DNA from: Peltaster fructicola
Taxonomy: Eukaryota; Ascomycota; Dothideomycetes
Assembly (NCBI GenBank): GCA_001592805.2
Contig: CP051142.1
Coordinates: 3,348,001-3,412,000 of the forward strand
Direction of reading: 5' to 3'
Length of the DNA stretch: 64,000 nt
Every line of letters begins with the position of its first letter. The first letter of the stretch is position 1. The notes beneath the pieces were generated by a model. That model was not told where the DNA came from. It worked only from the letters and a program-made list of their open reading frames with translations, and searched no databases. The position numbers and the translations under genes are program-made. Of the stretch, positions 46,801-58,030 are shown piece after piece.

Positions 46801-47936
46801 CCGTCCAGGTTGGCAGTCTCGATATAGCAGAGGCCGTCAGGCTCGGATGATGCGAGAAGCACCAAGTCGGCTGGAAATGGTTCTTCTGACTCAACCCTCA
46901 CGATGTCGCCGACCTTGACATCAATCCACTTGACATCCTGGAATTGGCTGCCGCGCATCACACGTGCAGGTGATCTGTTCAGCTGCGTGTCTTGACTTCT
47001 ACGACGTTGGTCCTCGACCAGCTCCTTGATCGCTGATACCAGCAGCACGATCGAGAGCGGAACAACAGTAGTCCATCGATTAGTTGGACTAATGCCTGGA
47101 ATTTGCTGCAGGATAGCTGTGAACAAGAAGAACAAGTTTGCATATTTGCTGAACTGCTCGAAGAGGAACTTCGGGACGAAGGTCGCGATGTTGTACTTCG
47201 TCGTGCTGACGTGGTTGTCAACATACTTATTAAGCGCGTTCGCTGGAGGGTTGTTCATATGGATTACTCGTGGTCCCATCGTTGATGGATCTTGCTTCCC
47301 TCGTCCAAACCCAAATCGAAACTTCGAGCCAGGTGTTGTCCGTGGCTTAGCAGCGTCTCCTGTTCCAGTGGTATCTTCTCGATGTAATGTGTCTGGCCGT
47401 TCTGTCAGAGGCAAGTCCATCTCGCTATATTCTGGTCCCATGCCCAGCATGTTCTTCGCTTTACCCATGATGCCTCCACCTAAGGACAGTATGCTATTTC
47501 GACTCTTGTGCTTGCTATGCTGACCATGTGCAGCCATGGCCTCGTCGATGTCACCACCGCCACCGCTAGCATAGTATCCTCCTGCATCGCTAACATTGTC
47601 AATGTCGGAATAGCGCTGATAATTATTCAGGCCAGATGTCTGAGAGTACGTTCGGGTTGCTGCAAGACCAATGGGAGGTGGGAGAGTGGCTGTAGAATCA
47701 TTGTTGTGGACATAACCTGGTCCACCCGGCAGACCCGCGGTAGACCTCGAGCCAACGAAGTCATCGTGCGTGGTCGAGATCCGCGGATGTGCAGCTTGGA
47801 GATCGTAGTCGTGTATCAGGTCATCATCGTTCAAGTGTGTTCGTTGCCCGGAAGCGTAGTACGGCCCTTCATCCTCGTCCAATCCTAACAGATCATCATG
47901 GTTGTGTCCTTGTTGTTGGCCGTGTCTGCCACTCAT
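43843..47936 (-). CDS. DRS2: P4-ATPase phospholipid flippase Drs2
   Basis: Exon 1 (47936-44062) and exon 2 (44014-43843) join over a 47-bp GTATGT...CAG intron; 1348 aa. The cytosolic N-terminus is Asp/Gly-rich. The P4 actuator segment NLDGETNLKIKQA, TM4 with NLVPISL, the phosphorylation site SDKTGTLTQNMMEFRQ (Asp near residue 602) and the hinge [21 protein letters not shown] (near 995) are all present. The PISL motif and DGET mark lipid flippases rather than ion pumps. The C-terminal tail PRMEQFQKAIRKVR, with RYGEMTSSRR at the end, matches the autoinhibitory, PI4P/Gea2-responsive tail of Drs2. The enzyme moves phosphatidylserine and PE to the cytosolic leaflet of the trans-Golgi and, in hyphae, of the Spitzenkörper region. 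The ATG at 47936 (MSGRHG) is preferred over an in-frame ATG 20 codons upstream. Confidence 0.93.
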
Positions 47937-48336
47937 GCTGCTGGTGCTCAAGATATGTACGAGCTCGTGCGCCGTAGGTTGCGCGTAAGATACCAAACAT
48001 CCAGCAAGATAGCACTTGCGATGTGTCTATCGGTGTGGTGAGGCTTGCTAGGATTAGTTGTAGCTAAGCGCATTCGCAAGAAGTGATGCTGCTTGATGTT
48101 GCTCGTCGCATTGGTTCGTCGATGCTGCTGGCGGCGACAGACGTTGAGTCGTAAGGTGTTGAGGTCGTCGATATGACGAGGAGTTGTGGGTAGCCGGCAA
48201 CAGGCATACGATATAATCAACTGTTGCTGCGCCCAGGAGCTTACACATGCGCGGCTGGCGCTGAAGCAACGCGCTTAATTTGCACACCTCACTGTTTCAG
48301 ACGCGAGTTGTTTGCTCCTACAACACGTTTGACAAT
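47937..48336. other. Divergent promoter region DRS2 / SWC2
   Basis: About 400 bp with both start regions. No clear motif beyond short pyrimidine runs. Confidence 0.5.
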
Positions 48337-50250
48337 ATGTCTGAGGACGAAGGATCCACCTCAGACTCAAGCTCTGATGAGAGTGAGGACATCAACGTTA
48401 CAGGCTTGGTCGCGACTCGAGCTAGACGAGGCAACGCTGGAAATCTCTACGAAACACTTCGCGCACATCTAGACGACGAGGAACTACAGAAAGAACTCCT
48501 AGCTGAGGACGAGGCTGACGATGCCGAAAGCTACGAAGGCTCCGACGTAGAAGGCGATGACGACAATGATGCGCTGGACTCATCTAGCGACGATGAAGAT
48601 GCTGGACCACCGAAAGAGGGCGATGCAGAAGATCTTGCTGGTGAGAAAGAGCTGTTGAAGGCTGAGCGCGCCGCGACCAGCAAGAAGCGCTGCAAGGCTG
48701 CAAGGCTTACAGTACCTGCATGGCACAAAAGTGTCAAGAAAGTCAAGCTTGCAGACGAGGTCACAGCAGACGATGGAAGCAGCTCTTCCATCGAGCCTGC
48801 GAAGAAGAAAAGGAAAAGCGAGCTTGGTGATATGGGTGACCCAGCGCCAAAGAGACAAAGTAGTCGAGCGTCCGCCGTAGCAAATCGAGTGGTCACTCAA
48901 GCGAACCTGGAAGAGAGCGCACAGCGCGCACGCAAGCAGAAAGCCACACTCAGTGAGTCTGTGAAGCGCGAACGAGCCAACGCCAGAGCAGAGCTCACGC
49001 TGGAGCAGCGACTCGAAAAGTGCAAGCGGATTGAGAAGGAGACTGCGAAAGAGCTGGGTCGATTTGAGCGTGAAGAAGCGGAGAGAGTCAGAGCACGAGA
49101 AGAGGCTCTCATGGCGAAAAGACGACGGCACTTTGACGGTCCTGTGATCAAGACACTGACGACCTCTGGCTACTATGAAAATGGCAAATTGAAGGTCAAG
49201 CGGCTACTTCATGGTAGCCAGACTGTGGAAGAGATCGAAAGATCCCAAAGAGCTGATGAGGAGTCCTTGGAGGATACTGGTCAGCCGCCTCCTGCTCAGC
49301 AGAAGTCAATTAATGAGCCCATAACGCAGGATCCAAATCCTGCTGCCGATCACATCAAGCCAGAGTCTACAGAGCCGGTGCTGACCTCTGATGGTCAGCC
49401 AACAGAAGCACCACAGACGACGGATGCCACTTCGCAACAGCCTGATGTAATAAAAGACGAGATCCTTCAAAATGGTCCTGCAGCTGCTTCTGACGGGCGG
49501 GCGGTGATCCCGGAAATGTCAACTACACCAACAAAAACGATGATAGAACACGCCACTGCGAGTGATACTCTGGACACGGCAGCCCACAACGGGGCCTTCC
49601 AACTAGAGCCGCAGAACATCACTGCTGTGCCGCCCACACTAGCAACTTCAAATCCTAGTGATATCAAAGCTGAGCCTCCGAGCGTGATATCGACTACACC
49701 ACTATTACAACCGAGCACATTGACTCAATCCTGGGCATCGGTCCTCTCCCAACCCTTCACACCCATTGCTGCTGCCCTGTTGCCACCGCCCGCTCCAATA
49801 CTGCGAGAACAAGCTCAGCGGTGCATGGTCATCCTCGACTCCTTCGATAGCCTTGACGGCACAGCAAAAAGATCAAAGACGTCTTCGGGCCTAGAGCCGA
49901 CCCCCGTTGCGCAGATCCTTCTCCCAGAGAGCTATCCCAGCTTCACTGACGAGCAGGCCTCATACCTCAGGAAAGCCAGGAAGCTGAAGCAGGAGATGTT
50001 ACCCAAGCCTCGGTGTGCTCTGACAACATGGTCTGGCAAGTACAAAGACCCGAAGACTGGTGTCGTGTTCGCAGATGTAGCTGCTTACAAGATGCTGCAA
50101 CGCATGATCGCTGGCGGCTGTACCTGGAACTCGATGCTGGAGTGTTGGACTGGACCAGCATATGGACAGATGGGTAGGCCTGCTCGTGGTGTGCCCGACG
50201 GGTTCGACAAGCCAGTGGAATCGGTCAAGGTAGAAGGTAATCCTGCATGA
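48337..50250 (+). CDS. SWC2: SWR1-complex subunit Swc2 (YL1/VPS72)
   Basis: A single-exon protein of 637 aa starting MSEDEGSTSDSSSDE. ATRARRGNAGNLYETLRAHLDDEEL is the YL1 N-terminal signature. The strongly acidic stretch (about 50-115) is the part that binds H2A.Z-H2B. A basic coiled coil (about 195-275, ERANARAELTLEQRLEKCKRIEKET) follows, with HFDGPVIKTLTTSGYY. The C-terminal YL1_C motif CALTTWSGKYKDPKTGVVFADVAAYKMLQRM lies near residues 565-595. Between them is a Pro/Thr-rich linker of about 230 residues. Swc2 guides SWR1 to nucleosome-free regions and helps exchange H2A for H2A.Z. Start codon 48337 is chosen because the family begins with an acidic Ser-rich run. Confidence 0.9.
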   Translation: MSEDEGSTSDSSSDESEDINVTGLVATRARRGNAGNLYETLRAHLDDEELQKELLAEDEADDAESYEGSDVEGDDDNDALDSSSDDEDAGPPKEGDAEDLAGEKELLKAERAATSKKRCKAARLTVPAWHKSVKKVKLADEVTADDGSSSSIEPAKKKRKSELGDMGDPAPKRQSSRASAVANRVVTQANLEESAQRARKQKATLSESVKRERANARAELTLEQRLEKCKRIEKETAKELGRFEREEAERVRAREEALMAKRRRHFDGPVIKTLTTSGYYENGKLKVKRLLHGSQTVEEIERSQRADEESLEDTGQPPPAQQKSINEPITQDPNPAADHIKPESTEPVLTSDGQPTEAPQTTDATSQQPDVIKDEILQNGPAAASDGRAVIPEMSTTPTKTMIEHATASDTLDTAAHNGAFQLEPQNITAVPPTLATSNPSDIKAEPPSVISTTPLLQPSTLTQSWASVLSQPFTPIAAALLPPPAPILREQAQRCMVILDSFDSLDGTAKRSKTSSGLEPTPVAQILLPESYPSFTDEQASYLRKARKLKQEMLPKPRCALTTWSGKYKDPKTGVVFADVAAYKMLQRMIAGGCTWNSMLECWTGPAYGQMGRPARGVPDGFDKPVESVKVEGNPA

Positions 50251-50950
50251 ATAACGAAAGTAACGAAAGCGATGCCACCGAGCTGGATATCAGCGTGGCT
50301 TAATGTGTATCCCGGTCCTGTTCATGAGCCTACGACTATTCTATGGTACGGCGTTGTGGTTGTCATGGAACGTTATAGTCAAGGTGAGCTGGTTCTATTG
50401 TCTTTGTCTATCTGCTGAAGCAGTCACTTGACATGTGAGTTGTACGACCATGCAATCCTCGAACATCCTTCGAGTGCATTGGACAGGATGCTGATCAATA
50501 CGGGATGTTCTGCAAGTCAAGTCGTTGCTCGTCCATGGACAGACACATCGGCCCGCTTTTGACCCCTTGTGGTTGACATAGATCTAGCGAACGGCGAGGT
50601 CATCGGTAGCGCTCGCCACACATCGGTTGGTGACTATTGGCCACGTAAGCTGATGGACTGGACTGGTCCATGGGTACAAGATCCCGGGACGTTCGATCCA
50701 TCCTTGAGTGTCGTACGACGATCTTTGAAGCTTCGAGACTTTAAAAAAGACACTGCCGGAGACCAGATCGAAGAAGCCACTGTCGATATGGAACATCCGA
50801 GCGGAGGTAGACGAAAGCACTGCCGAAGATATCGACAGTGTCATATATTCGAGCCAGGACTTCCACCAAGGATGAGGCCGAAGAAGACACTGACAGCTCT
50901 GAGCCTCATCGTGGTAGTGTGCGGTATCTAGGTCGCTATCATGTCCAGGT
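50251..50950. other. Convergent intergenic with a small inverted repeat
   Basis: About 700 bp between the SWC2 stop (plus) and the Ste14 stop (minus). It contains the perfect 12-bp inverted repeat CACTGTCGATAT / ATATCGACAGTG at 50778-50789 and 50829-50840. A 120-codon open frame (50569-50931 plus) covers it but resembles nothing known. Confidence 0.45.
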
Positions 50951-51823
50951 CTACCTGATGAAGGGAATGCCTGTGGAAGTGTTCTTGCGGAACTTCTCAT
51001 AATCCTCACCAAAGAAGCTGACAAGCTGCTTCTCCTCGGCTGTGGAGGTCAGTCAGAGTTATGTGATACGCATGAGAATGATCTTACCAATGATCCGTCG
51101 GTTGAAGAAGCCCCATAGCACGATGATGTAGCCAAGTACACAGAACTTGTTACCCACGAACAATTGCGTGCCAATCGCCCACCAGAAGAAGCCAAAGTAT
51201 GATGGATGTCTCAAGTAGGCATACACGCCTGTAGTGACGAGTGTATGCGACTCTTTTCGGACTCTCTGAGGTGTGTGGTTGAAGCTTCGTCCAGCGTGTG
51301 CCATAGCCAGACTACGTACGACCTGTCCGAGCAACACAAGCAAGAATCCGGCGAGACGAGGATCCCAACCAGAGAGCCATCTTCCGTACTGTGGGAAGGC
51401 CAATGTCGACAGCAGTATTTCGAGCAGTGCCAGAAGATATGCGATGTTATAGGCTTTGCCATTGGTGAACAGGAGGAAACTGCTTGCTTGCACTACCGGA
51501 GTGTTGAATCGTGCAGTTGTCCAGAACTCGAGCAGATGGAAGATGGCGAGGCAGCCTAGGAAGCCGAAGAGTCGCCATACGATGTAGTTGTGATATGCGG
51601 CCAGTACACCGAGCGCCAGACTCAGTCCTAGGGTGATGCCTAAGCAGAATGCCTCGATGGCGATGTGTGAGAGTGATCGCTGGCCATTGTGTTCGAGCGT
51701 ACGGTCGTAGGGATAATCATAGCCGGCCTGCCTTGTGTCTGACGATCTTGTGCTTGCTGGTACCTCTGCCTCTCCTACATGCATGCTAGCAGAATGCTTG
51801 GTGAGATTGTCGTCGCGCTCCAT
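50951..51823 (-). CDS. STE14: Protein-S-isoprenylcysteine O-methyltransferase (Ste14)
   Basis: Exon 1 (51823-51088) and exon 2 (51039-50951) join over a 48-bp GTAAGA...CAG intron; 274 aa. Several TM helices precede the ICMT core: HLLEFWTTARFNTPVVQ, GQVVRSLAMAHAGRSFNH, then HTLVTTGVYAYLRHPSYFGFFWW with the AdoMet-binding RHPSY motif. The C-terminal FFNRRII | AEEKQLVSFFGEDYEKF is split by the intron and matches the family's 'EE..L...FG..Y..Y'. The ER enzyme methylates the prenylated C-terminal Cys of a-factor-type pheromones, Ras and Rho proteins. It is therefore part of the lipopeptide-pheromone route, whereas the peptide precursor at the start of the window belongs to the alpha route. Ste14 also serves vegetative Ras/Rho signalling. 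Confidence 0.92.
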
Positions 51824-52206
51824 CGCACTCCCAGGTCATCTCAGTCTCAACCACGGAATAAGGTCAATGATTAAGTCGCGTTCACATTGATAAGTCGACT
51901 CGAAGCTGTGTCATCGAGAGGTAACAAAGTAGGATCGCAAGCGTGTGTAGTTGTCGTGAACAATACTAAACATTTAAAAGCCTCGCCTGGAATGTGCCGC
52001 AGTGACCTTTCCATTCAGATTGACCTCACAAGACCTCCGAGAATCATGTCGAAAAGCTGAGACTTATCGTTACTTCTGCTTAACATTGTGCTAGACTGCT
52101 GTAAGAGCAGCCTTTACCGAGACATTGGATATCAGCTCAAAATGCAATAGACCCTCAAACTCCTGCCATCTCCTCGATGCCACGCCATGTCATCATCTAT
52201 TATACC
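51824..52206. other. Intergenic Ste14 / NRPS-like
   Basis: About 380 bp upstream of STE14 (minus) and downstream of the NRPS-like gene (minus). Only promoter/3' UTR sequence is expected. Confidence 0.5.
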
Positions 52207-55114
52207 TCAGATGCCGCGGCCCTCGAGCGCCTCATTGACTATTCTCTGGAAGTCCTGGATGTGTGGCTCCTTGATCAAGCTGATGTGACTACCCTGAACA
52301 TCGTGAAATCGCACGTTAGAGCCCTTCACGAAGTTCTTCCACTGTCCCAGCACGTCCTTGCGCCATACCTCCGGTGTGGCTCCAAAGTGTGGCATAGGAT
52401 CAGCACAGAAGATGTCCATGGTCGTTACTTCACCAGCAGGATCGTACTTGGCTGCAATTTGTCGCATACAGTCCTCGACTCTGCCGAATGCCTGCAGTCG
52501 TGGCACTGAAAGATCCATCTGCTCGATGAACTCTGGCGAAAAGCGTGTGAAGAGGACAGCGTAGAATTCTTCGTCTGTGAGCGAAGCTGTCTCCTCACCG
52601 AACGCAAGAGCCTCGTCTTCGGTGAGTTCTGTGACAACCGGGAGGACATCGATCATGAGTGACCGATATTGCACCTTGCCGATTGTGCGTCGTAACTCGG
52701 GAGGGTTGTCGATGCCTCCGATGAAAACCACTTTCTCGCCATCTGCCTCGAACATCTTGCTAAGCTCAAATGCCAGAAGTCCGCCGAAGCAGTATCCCAG
52801 CATGGCGTACGGACCTTTTGGCTGGACAGCTCGCATCGCCTTGTAATAAGTGCTGAGCAGATCATCGATACCATCGAAAGTTCCTTCACCTGCATGCAGA
52901 CCCTTTGCTCGAAGTGCATAGAGTGGTCGATCAGGCAGATACTTGACCAATCCAACCCAACAGAGGAATTCACCAGCTCCAGGGTGCAACAGGAACAGAG
53001 GCTGTTTGCTTCCTTGCGTCGCAAGTGGGACGATCGGATCGTAGTTCTGTGGTAGCGTGCCGATAAGAGTCAGCTCATGCTCGAGATCTGCCACTGAGTG
53101 ACAGCGGAGCAGAAGTGCCATCGGAATCTCCTTCTGGATCTTCAGCTTCGTCTCGAGAGCTTTCTTCAACCTCATGAAACCTAGGGAATTGATGCCCGAG
53201 GACAGGAGAGCATCGTCGCCAAGCAGATCCTCGACAGGCGTCTCGACGATCGAAGCGTACACTTGTGCGATCTCCTGTCCAAGCGATGTCAGATCTGACA
53301 TTGACCGCTTGACTTCTGGCGCCACCAGAGTGTTGCCAATGATGAAGTCGTCGTATGCGTTCTTCTCGTACTGCTGCCTCAGCTTGGCTCTTGAAAGCTT
53401 GCCTATGGTAGACTTTGGTAGGAGAGCCTTTGGCAAGGGTATGATATGCTTCGGCTTCTGTGCGCATACACTGAATACGACCTTTTCGATGGATTGTAGT
53501 GTAGCTTTGAGGTTCTTCGGGCCAATTGCAGCCTCAGTAGGGTTGAAAAGCACCACGACTCCTTCCGAGTGCTTATCCTCATCCCAGCTCGAGAACACTG
53601 CTGTAAAGGAGATCTCCAGGCCTGGGATGCGAGCAGTCTCGATAGCATACTCAATCTCGAAAGATGAGTAGTTGTTGCCGTTCAGGATGAGGACTTCCTT
53701 CGCTCTTCCGAGCAATCTGAGGTTGCCGTTCTGGTCAAGCGTACCAATATCGCCAGTGTTCATCCAACCGTCTTCTGTCATACATGCGGAGGTTGCCTCT
53801 TCGTTATTGTAGTATCCTTTGAAGATCAATGACCCTCGCAAGTACACCAGGCCCTCTCCTGGATTCTCCTCATCACCACCACGGCTCACAATCTTCATCT
53901 CCATGGCATCAGGTAAGTGCTTGCCCACTGATGCAAAGACATTGCTGTGTTCCATGTCATACTCCGGGCTCTGCAGGTTGTAAAAGCAAGCTGAGCAGGT
54001 CTCGCTGAGACCGTATGCAGCCTTGATGGCATGTGCTGGTGCTCCAAATTTCCGTAATACTGCGTCACAGGCCTGGAGAGTAACCGTCCTGTTCGCCTCG
54101 CCGCCGCACATGATCGTCTTGAGGTTACTGAGGTCGAAGTTTGCATCCTTTGATCCGTGCTCTTGCCATGACTTTGCTGCTGCTGCCAGGAAGAAGTTTG
54201 GGGAGAATGTGTAGCCGACTTTCCATGTGCTCAGGACTTGGAAGAAGCGATGTGGTTCCATGATGAGCTCTGCCGTTGGAACGTGAACTTGATCTGTTCC
54301 AACGTAAAGTGATTGTAAATGGAGTTCGCAGAAGTTTGCTGAGTGGTCGAAGGCTGCTCTTATTAGTAGCCGCTCACGAGCCTCTTAACAACACTTACAG
54401 ATCCACGACATGAACGTCTTGCCCCATGAGCCCAGATGATCAGCCTTTGCCTTGACAGATGCGATCAGCTGCTCGTGAGAGAACTTGACAGCCTTGGAAT
54501 GGCCTGTGCTGCCAGACGTGAACAAGATGGCGGTGATCTCACTTCCACCAGCAGAGCAAGCACTGTGTAGAGCAGCAGTAGACGACTCGAATGCTTTGAG
54601 TTTGCTGATCTGTTGAGTTGACTTCACATTCAGACTCCTTGATGCAATGAGTCCAGAAAGACGATGACTGGTGATCACTGGTGTTTCACCGAAGAGGTGC
54701 TTGACGTTGTCTAGCTGGCCAGCAGCAGTAGTAAGGTCATTCGAGATTGGATTGAGCACCGCGCAAGTACCACCAGCAATGATAACCGACCAGAACCACA
54801 GGACGTTCTCCTGGTGTGTATCGAAGTATGTGATTGCGATTGAGCCTGGCGTTACTATGCCTGCCTGGATGAGCTTGGCTGCATTATCCTGGTCTGCGTA
54901 AGTAGTTGTCGCTGCTATGTCCAGAACTACGGACCGTTGCATCTTGTAACAGCTGTGCATAGCTCACGGTGATGGGAGCTTCACTAATGCCATTGTCTAG
55001 ATAGATCAGTCCCTTATTCGCAGTGGCTGCCTTCTTCAGCAAGTCTAAGATGTGCTTCGGCTCATGTATGCCGTTGCTCACTGGGTGTTCGAGCATAGCA
55101 GCGAGGAGTGTCAT
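52207..55114 (-). CDS. NRPS-like enzyme, A-T-TE architecture, TE nucleophile Cys
   Basis: Exons 55114-54931, 54893-54399 and 54356-52207; about 942 aa. Intron 2 is 42 bp and secure (ISAFDH restored). Intron 1 is only 37 bp if frame is kept. The adenylation domain starts ITVSYAQLLQDA, with TSGSTGHSKAVKFSH (A3, near 190), YGLSET (A5, near 340), GDIGTLDQNG (A7) and STIGKLSRAKL (A10 lysine). The carrier site is SSGINSLGFMRL (Ser near 616). The thioesterase follows: LFLLHPGAG, GYCFGG (nucleophile position Cys near 748, in place of the usual Ser) and a late SHISLI. There is no condensation domain. Fungal A-T-TE enzymes of this type activate aryl-pyruvates or similar acids and dimerise or cyclise them (atromentin, terrequinone and microperfuranone synthetases). 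The substrate here is unknown. Neighbours (reductase, acyltransferase) suggest a small biosynthetic locus. Confidence 0.85.
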
Positions 55115-56817
55115 GATTGAGGAGATGAGTAATGTACGGAAAGTGAAGAAGTGAAGAAGATGGAAGAAACATCCTGCCTCTCCATTGGGATAACTCAATG
55201 CATTCGCTGGTTTGTCATAGCACGTGGTAACACAGTCTTGCAACAGCAAGCAGGTTTGTGGATCCCAGACTCAGATCGATGAAGTGATCCACCTCGAGTG
55301 TGAGTCCGCCATGCCCTGACTCCCAACATGGCCCGGGGATTTGCTACGTTGATGGAAGTGCTCATGCCCAGAGATAACATCGAACGTAACCAGAGTAGTG
55401 AAGACGAATGATCGTCCGTCACGCGGCCAGATTTGATCATGGACTGGTGTTATCAATGGTGTGTATGATCGTCGTCGTGGCGCCAACCTTGGTCATCGGC
55501 TGGTGTTATCATTGGTGTCGAAGCAGAGATCAGGAGTCGGAGGGTGTTAATCAAACATGTGAGTCGGACCCTGACGTTGGTGATCGCTTGGTGGAAGCTC
55601 CACTTCTCTATAGCTGTGCACGGGATGCAAGTGAGTGTGCTGCATCGCTTTTCGTCATGCCAGGCTTATGCATAACGAGCTGATGCCGATCACCTCCTCC
55701 ATGTAGGCTTTGACTCGGTGTCTACCAGCAGAGTGGTTACGATAGACTATGGCGGGACGAAAATCATCCTTGCTGATGAAGATGACATGCTGCATAGTGA
55801 TTCGGGCTCCGGGATTTTCTCTTTGGACATCGATAAGGCGATAACGACATCTTAGGATTATCCGAGACAATCACAACCGGTCTTTTGTTTTGTCGTAACT
55901 TTGGCGTCAGATTAAGCTGCGGCTCTTTGGAACGGCCCGCTGGCGGTGATCTCCTTTGGTGGCGCTGGTGTGACCCGCGTCTTTTCTTGAGGGAGCTCAA
56001 CATCTGTGAGCCACGCCTGCTTGAAACCTTTTGGGAGCGAGCATATACGCATTGTGTGGAGCCTCTACAGCGTGTGAGCGTCATGAAGCTTGACACCAAC
56101 GACCATAATGGCGGAGAGGCCATCGAAACGTCGTATGCATAGAGCTCTGTTCAACATTGTCGAGCCATGGTGCATGTGAAAGGCCGACAAGTGCACGGCC
56201 AGTATCCATACACGGCAAAGCTCCTACTGATCGCAGTAGCTCAGACCAGCAGTTGGCGCGTCAGGTCTTAGCTCATCGCTGGAGGTTTCTGTTGTCTCAA
56301 CATGAACAGCCCCAATCGGAGTGCTGATCTATCGCAGGACTTTTCGTACACTTTCCCAGCTTGGCAGTAGCGAGACACTGTGCTGGTACGGCGATGACCG
56401 ACAGATCCAACTCTATTGCGTTGGGAAAGCTATCTGTGTCTTGCAGCAGCTCGATCACAACAACCACACCTCATACCAACCGTTTCATAGGGTTACAGAC
56501 TACAACAGCGTATCAGATGGCTCCACTTATATCCACCACGAGCACGCTGGCCCTTCGAATGCCAATAAGCCTCCCACGCAATCGACTTGAGAGCCAAATG
56601 AAGGATATGATGCTGTCCAGACGGGTCAGCAACACGACATCGCATAACGATCCTGGTCCTGATCCCAGACCTTGGATGCCTCAATCCTGTCTGCACACCT
56701 CTTTCTCTCCGTCTCACCCAGCCAGGGCTTGCCATTATGCTTGAAGTTACCTCATATCAGGAGTCTCCGTCCACCATGGCCATGGACAGTCCAAATTGTA
56801 CCTTCGAGCTTGATACC
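55115..56817. other. 1.7-kb divergent region of the NRPS-like locus
   Basis: It lies between the starts of the NRPS-like gene (minus) and the ketopantoate-reductase-like gene (plus). No gene is supportable; frames of 80-127 codons are low-information. The region holds the paired 28-bp direct repeats at 55435-55462 and 55491-55518. A bidirectional control region is plausible but unproven. Confidence 0.5.
55435..55518. repeat. Paired 28-bp direct repeats upstream of the NRPS-like gene
   Basis: Copies at 55435-55462 and 55491-55518 differ at 4 of 28 positions and share CTGGTGTTATCA and TGGTGT. The start-to-start distance is 56 bp. They lie about 320-400 bp upstream of the chosen NRPS-like start, a likely position for a regulator site. 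Confidence 0.6.
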
Positions 56818-58030
56818 ATGACCCGGCCTTACAATGTGTTGATCTACGGCGGAGGCGGCAAGTCCTTGCCAGTCTTTGAGAAGGGTTGTGCTAACAAATC
56901 ACAGCCGTGGGCTCTATCTTTGGGTGGAGAATTGCCCAGCACAGTCAGACGAGAGTCTCCGTGGTTTGTCGCTCCAACTATGAGACAGTCAAGCGCTCTG
57001 GCTTCTCATTCAGAACGAAAGTCTGGGGCCAAGGACATTTCATCCCACATCACGTCTACCGAGCAAGCAGCCTGTGCACACAACCTCCTAAGCAGAAGTT
57101 CGATTACGTTGTCTGCGCCAACAAGGTCAATGTTGAGAGCTACGCTTCGATTATCGACGAGCTGAGGACCGTCGTGGACGACAACACCACCATCGTGTGT
57201 GCTCAGAATGGGATGGATGTCGAGCTTCCTTTGAGCCACGCCTTTCCACACAACACTGTGCTCTCCGCTATCTGCAATGTTGGCTGTATGCAACCTCAGC
57301 ACGGCCAGATACACCAAACGGCTGGCCTCAATCCGAAAGCATTCTTGATAGGCACATATGCCTACGGACCCGACGCCAACAACGTCAAGCAGAAGCTCCT
57401 TGCGGCTTGCGACACGGCCTTCGGTTCTGTGGGAGACGTTCGTATGCAACGGTGGCGAAAGCTGCTCTTCAATTGTGTCTGGAATGCCACCTCGGCTCTG
57501 ACCGATCTCGACACTCATCAGGCACTTGCCCACCCAGATGCATTGCACCTCGCCAGCAGCATCGCTGCGGAAGCATATCAAGTTGCCATCAGGGATGGCG
57601 CCCAGCTTGGCGTTGAGTACCCACGAGCTGTCATTGATCTAGCTGCTTCCTCTGCACCCATCGTTCCATCCACACTTCAAGACGCTCGCAACCGAAGGCC
57701 TATGGAGATTGACTCGATATGGGGTAAGTATGACGGTAGCAACTGCATCCTATGTGGCTAATTCGCTCAGGCTTCCTAATTACCAAGGCTGCACAGTATC
57801 AGGTGCAAGTTCCTACAATTCAGATGGTTTATGATGTTCTACTCCACAGGAACACGACATTTCGACAACCGCATCACGGTGACATCAAACACTACCTCGC
57901 ACAAATCTTCAGCACTGCAAGCCTGCCCGACACTCCCAGCATGGCCTCCACCGACATTTGGCTCGACGACCAGTCTGTGGGTAAAGAAGAACTGAGGCGA
58001 TACACCTTGAATGCGACAGCAGTTGGGTGA
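56818..58030 (+). CDS. 2-dehydropantoate 2-reductase family protein (ApbA/PanE-like)
   Basis: Three exons: 56818-56857, 56905-57723 and 57771-58030; 372 aa. Intron 1 (47 bp) has a GC donor (GCAAGT) and CAG acceptor, and its removal restores the Rossmann loop YGGGAVGSIFGW (about 10-21). Intron 2 (47 bp) is GT-AG. The domain continues FDYVVCANKVNVESYASII, TIVCAQNGMDVE and SAICNVGCMQPQHGQIHQTAG. It then shows the catalytic-helix segment WRKLLFNCVWNATSALTDLDT and a C-terminal PMEIDSIWG. The family reduces 2-keto acids with NADPH; the housekeeping member makes pantoate, while fungal paralogues sit in many biosynthetic loci. The long C-terminal extension (about 300-372) is not in the housekeeping enzyme. 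ATGs at 56776 and 56782 are also in frame. It is divergent from the NRPS-like gene. Confidence 0.85.

Noticed and set aside
50569-50931. 120-codon plus frame after SWC2
   Set aside because: No clear start context, no domain, and it spans the inverted repeat in a convergent 3' region.
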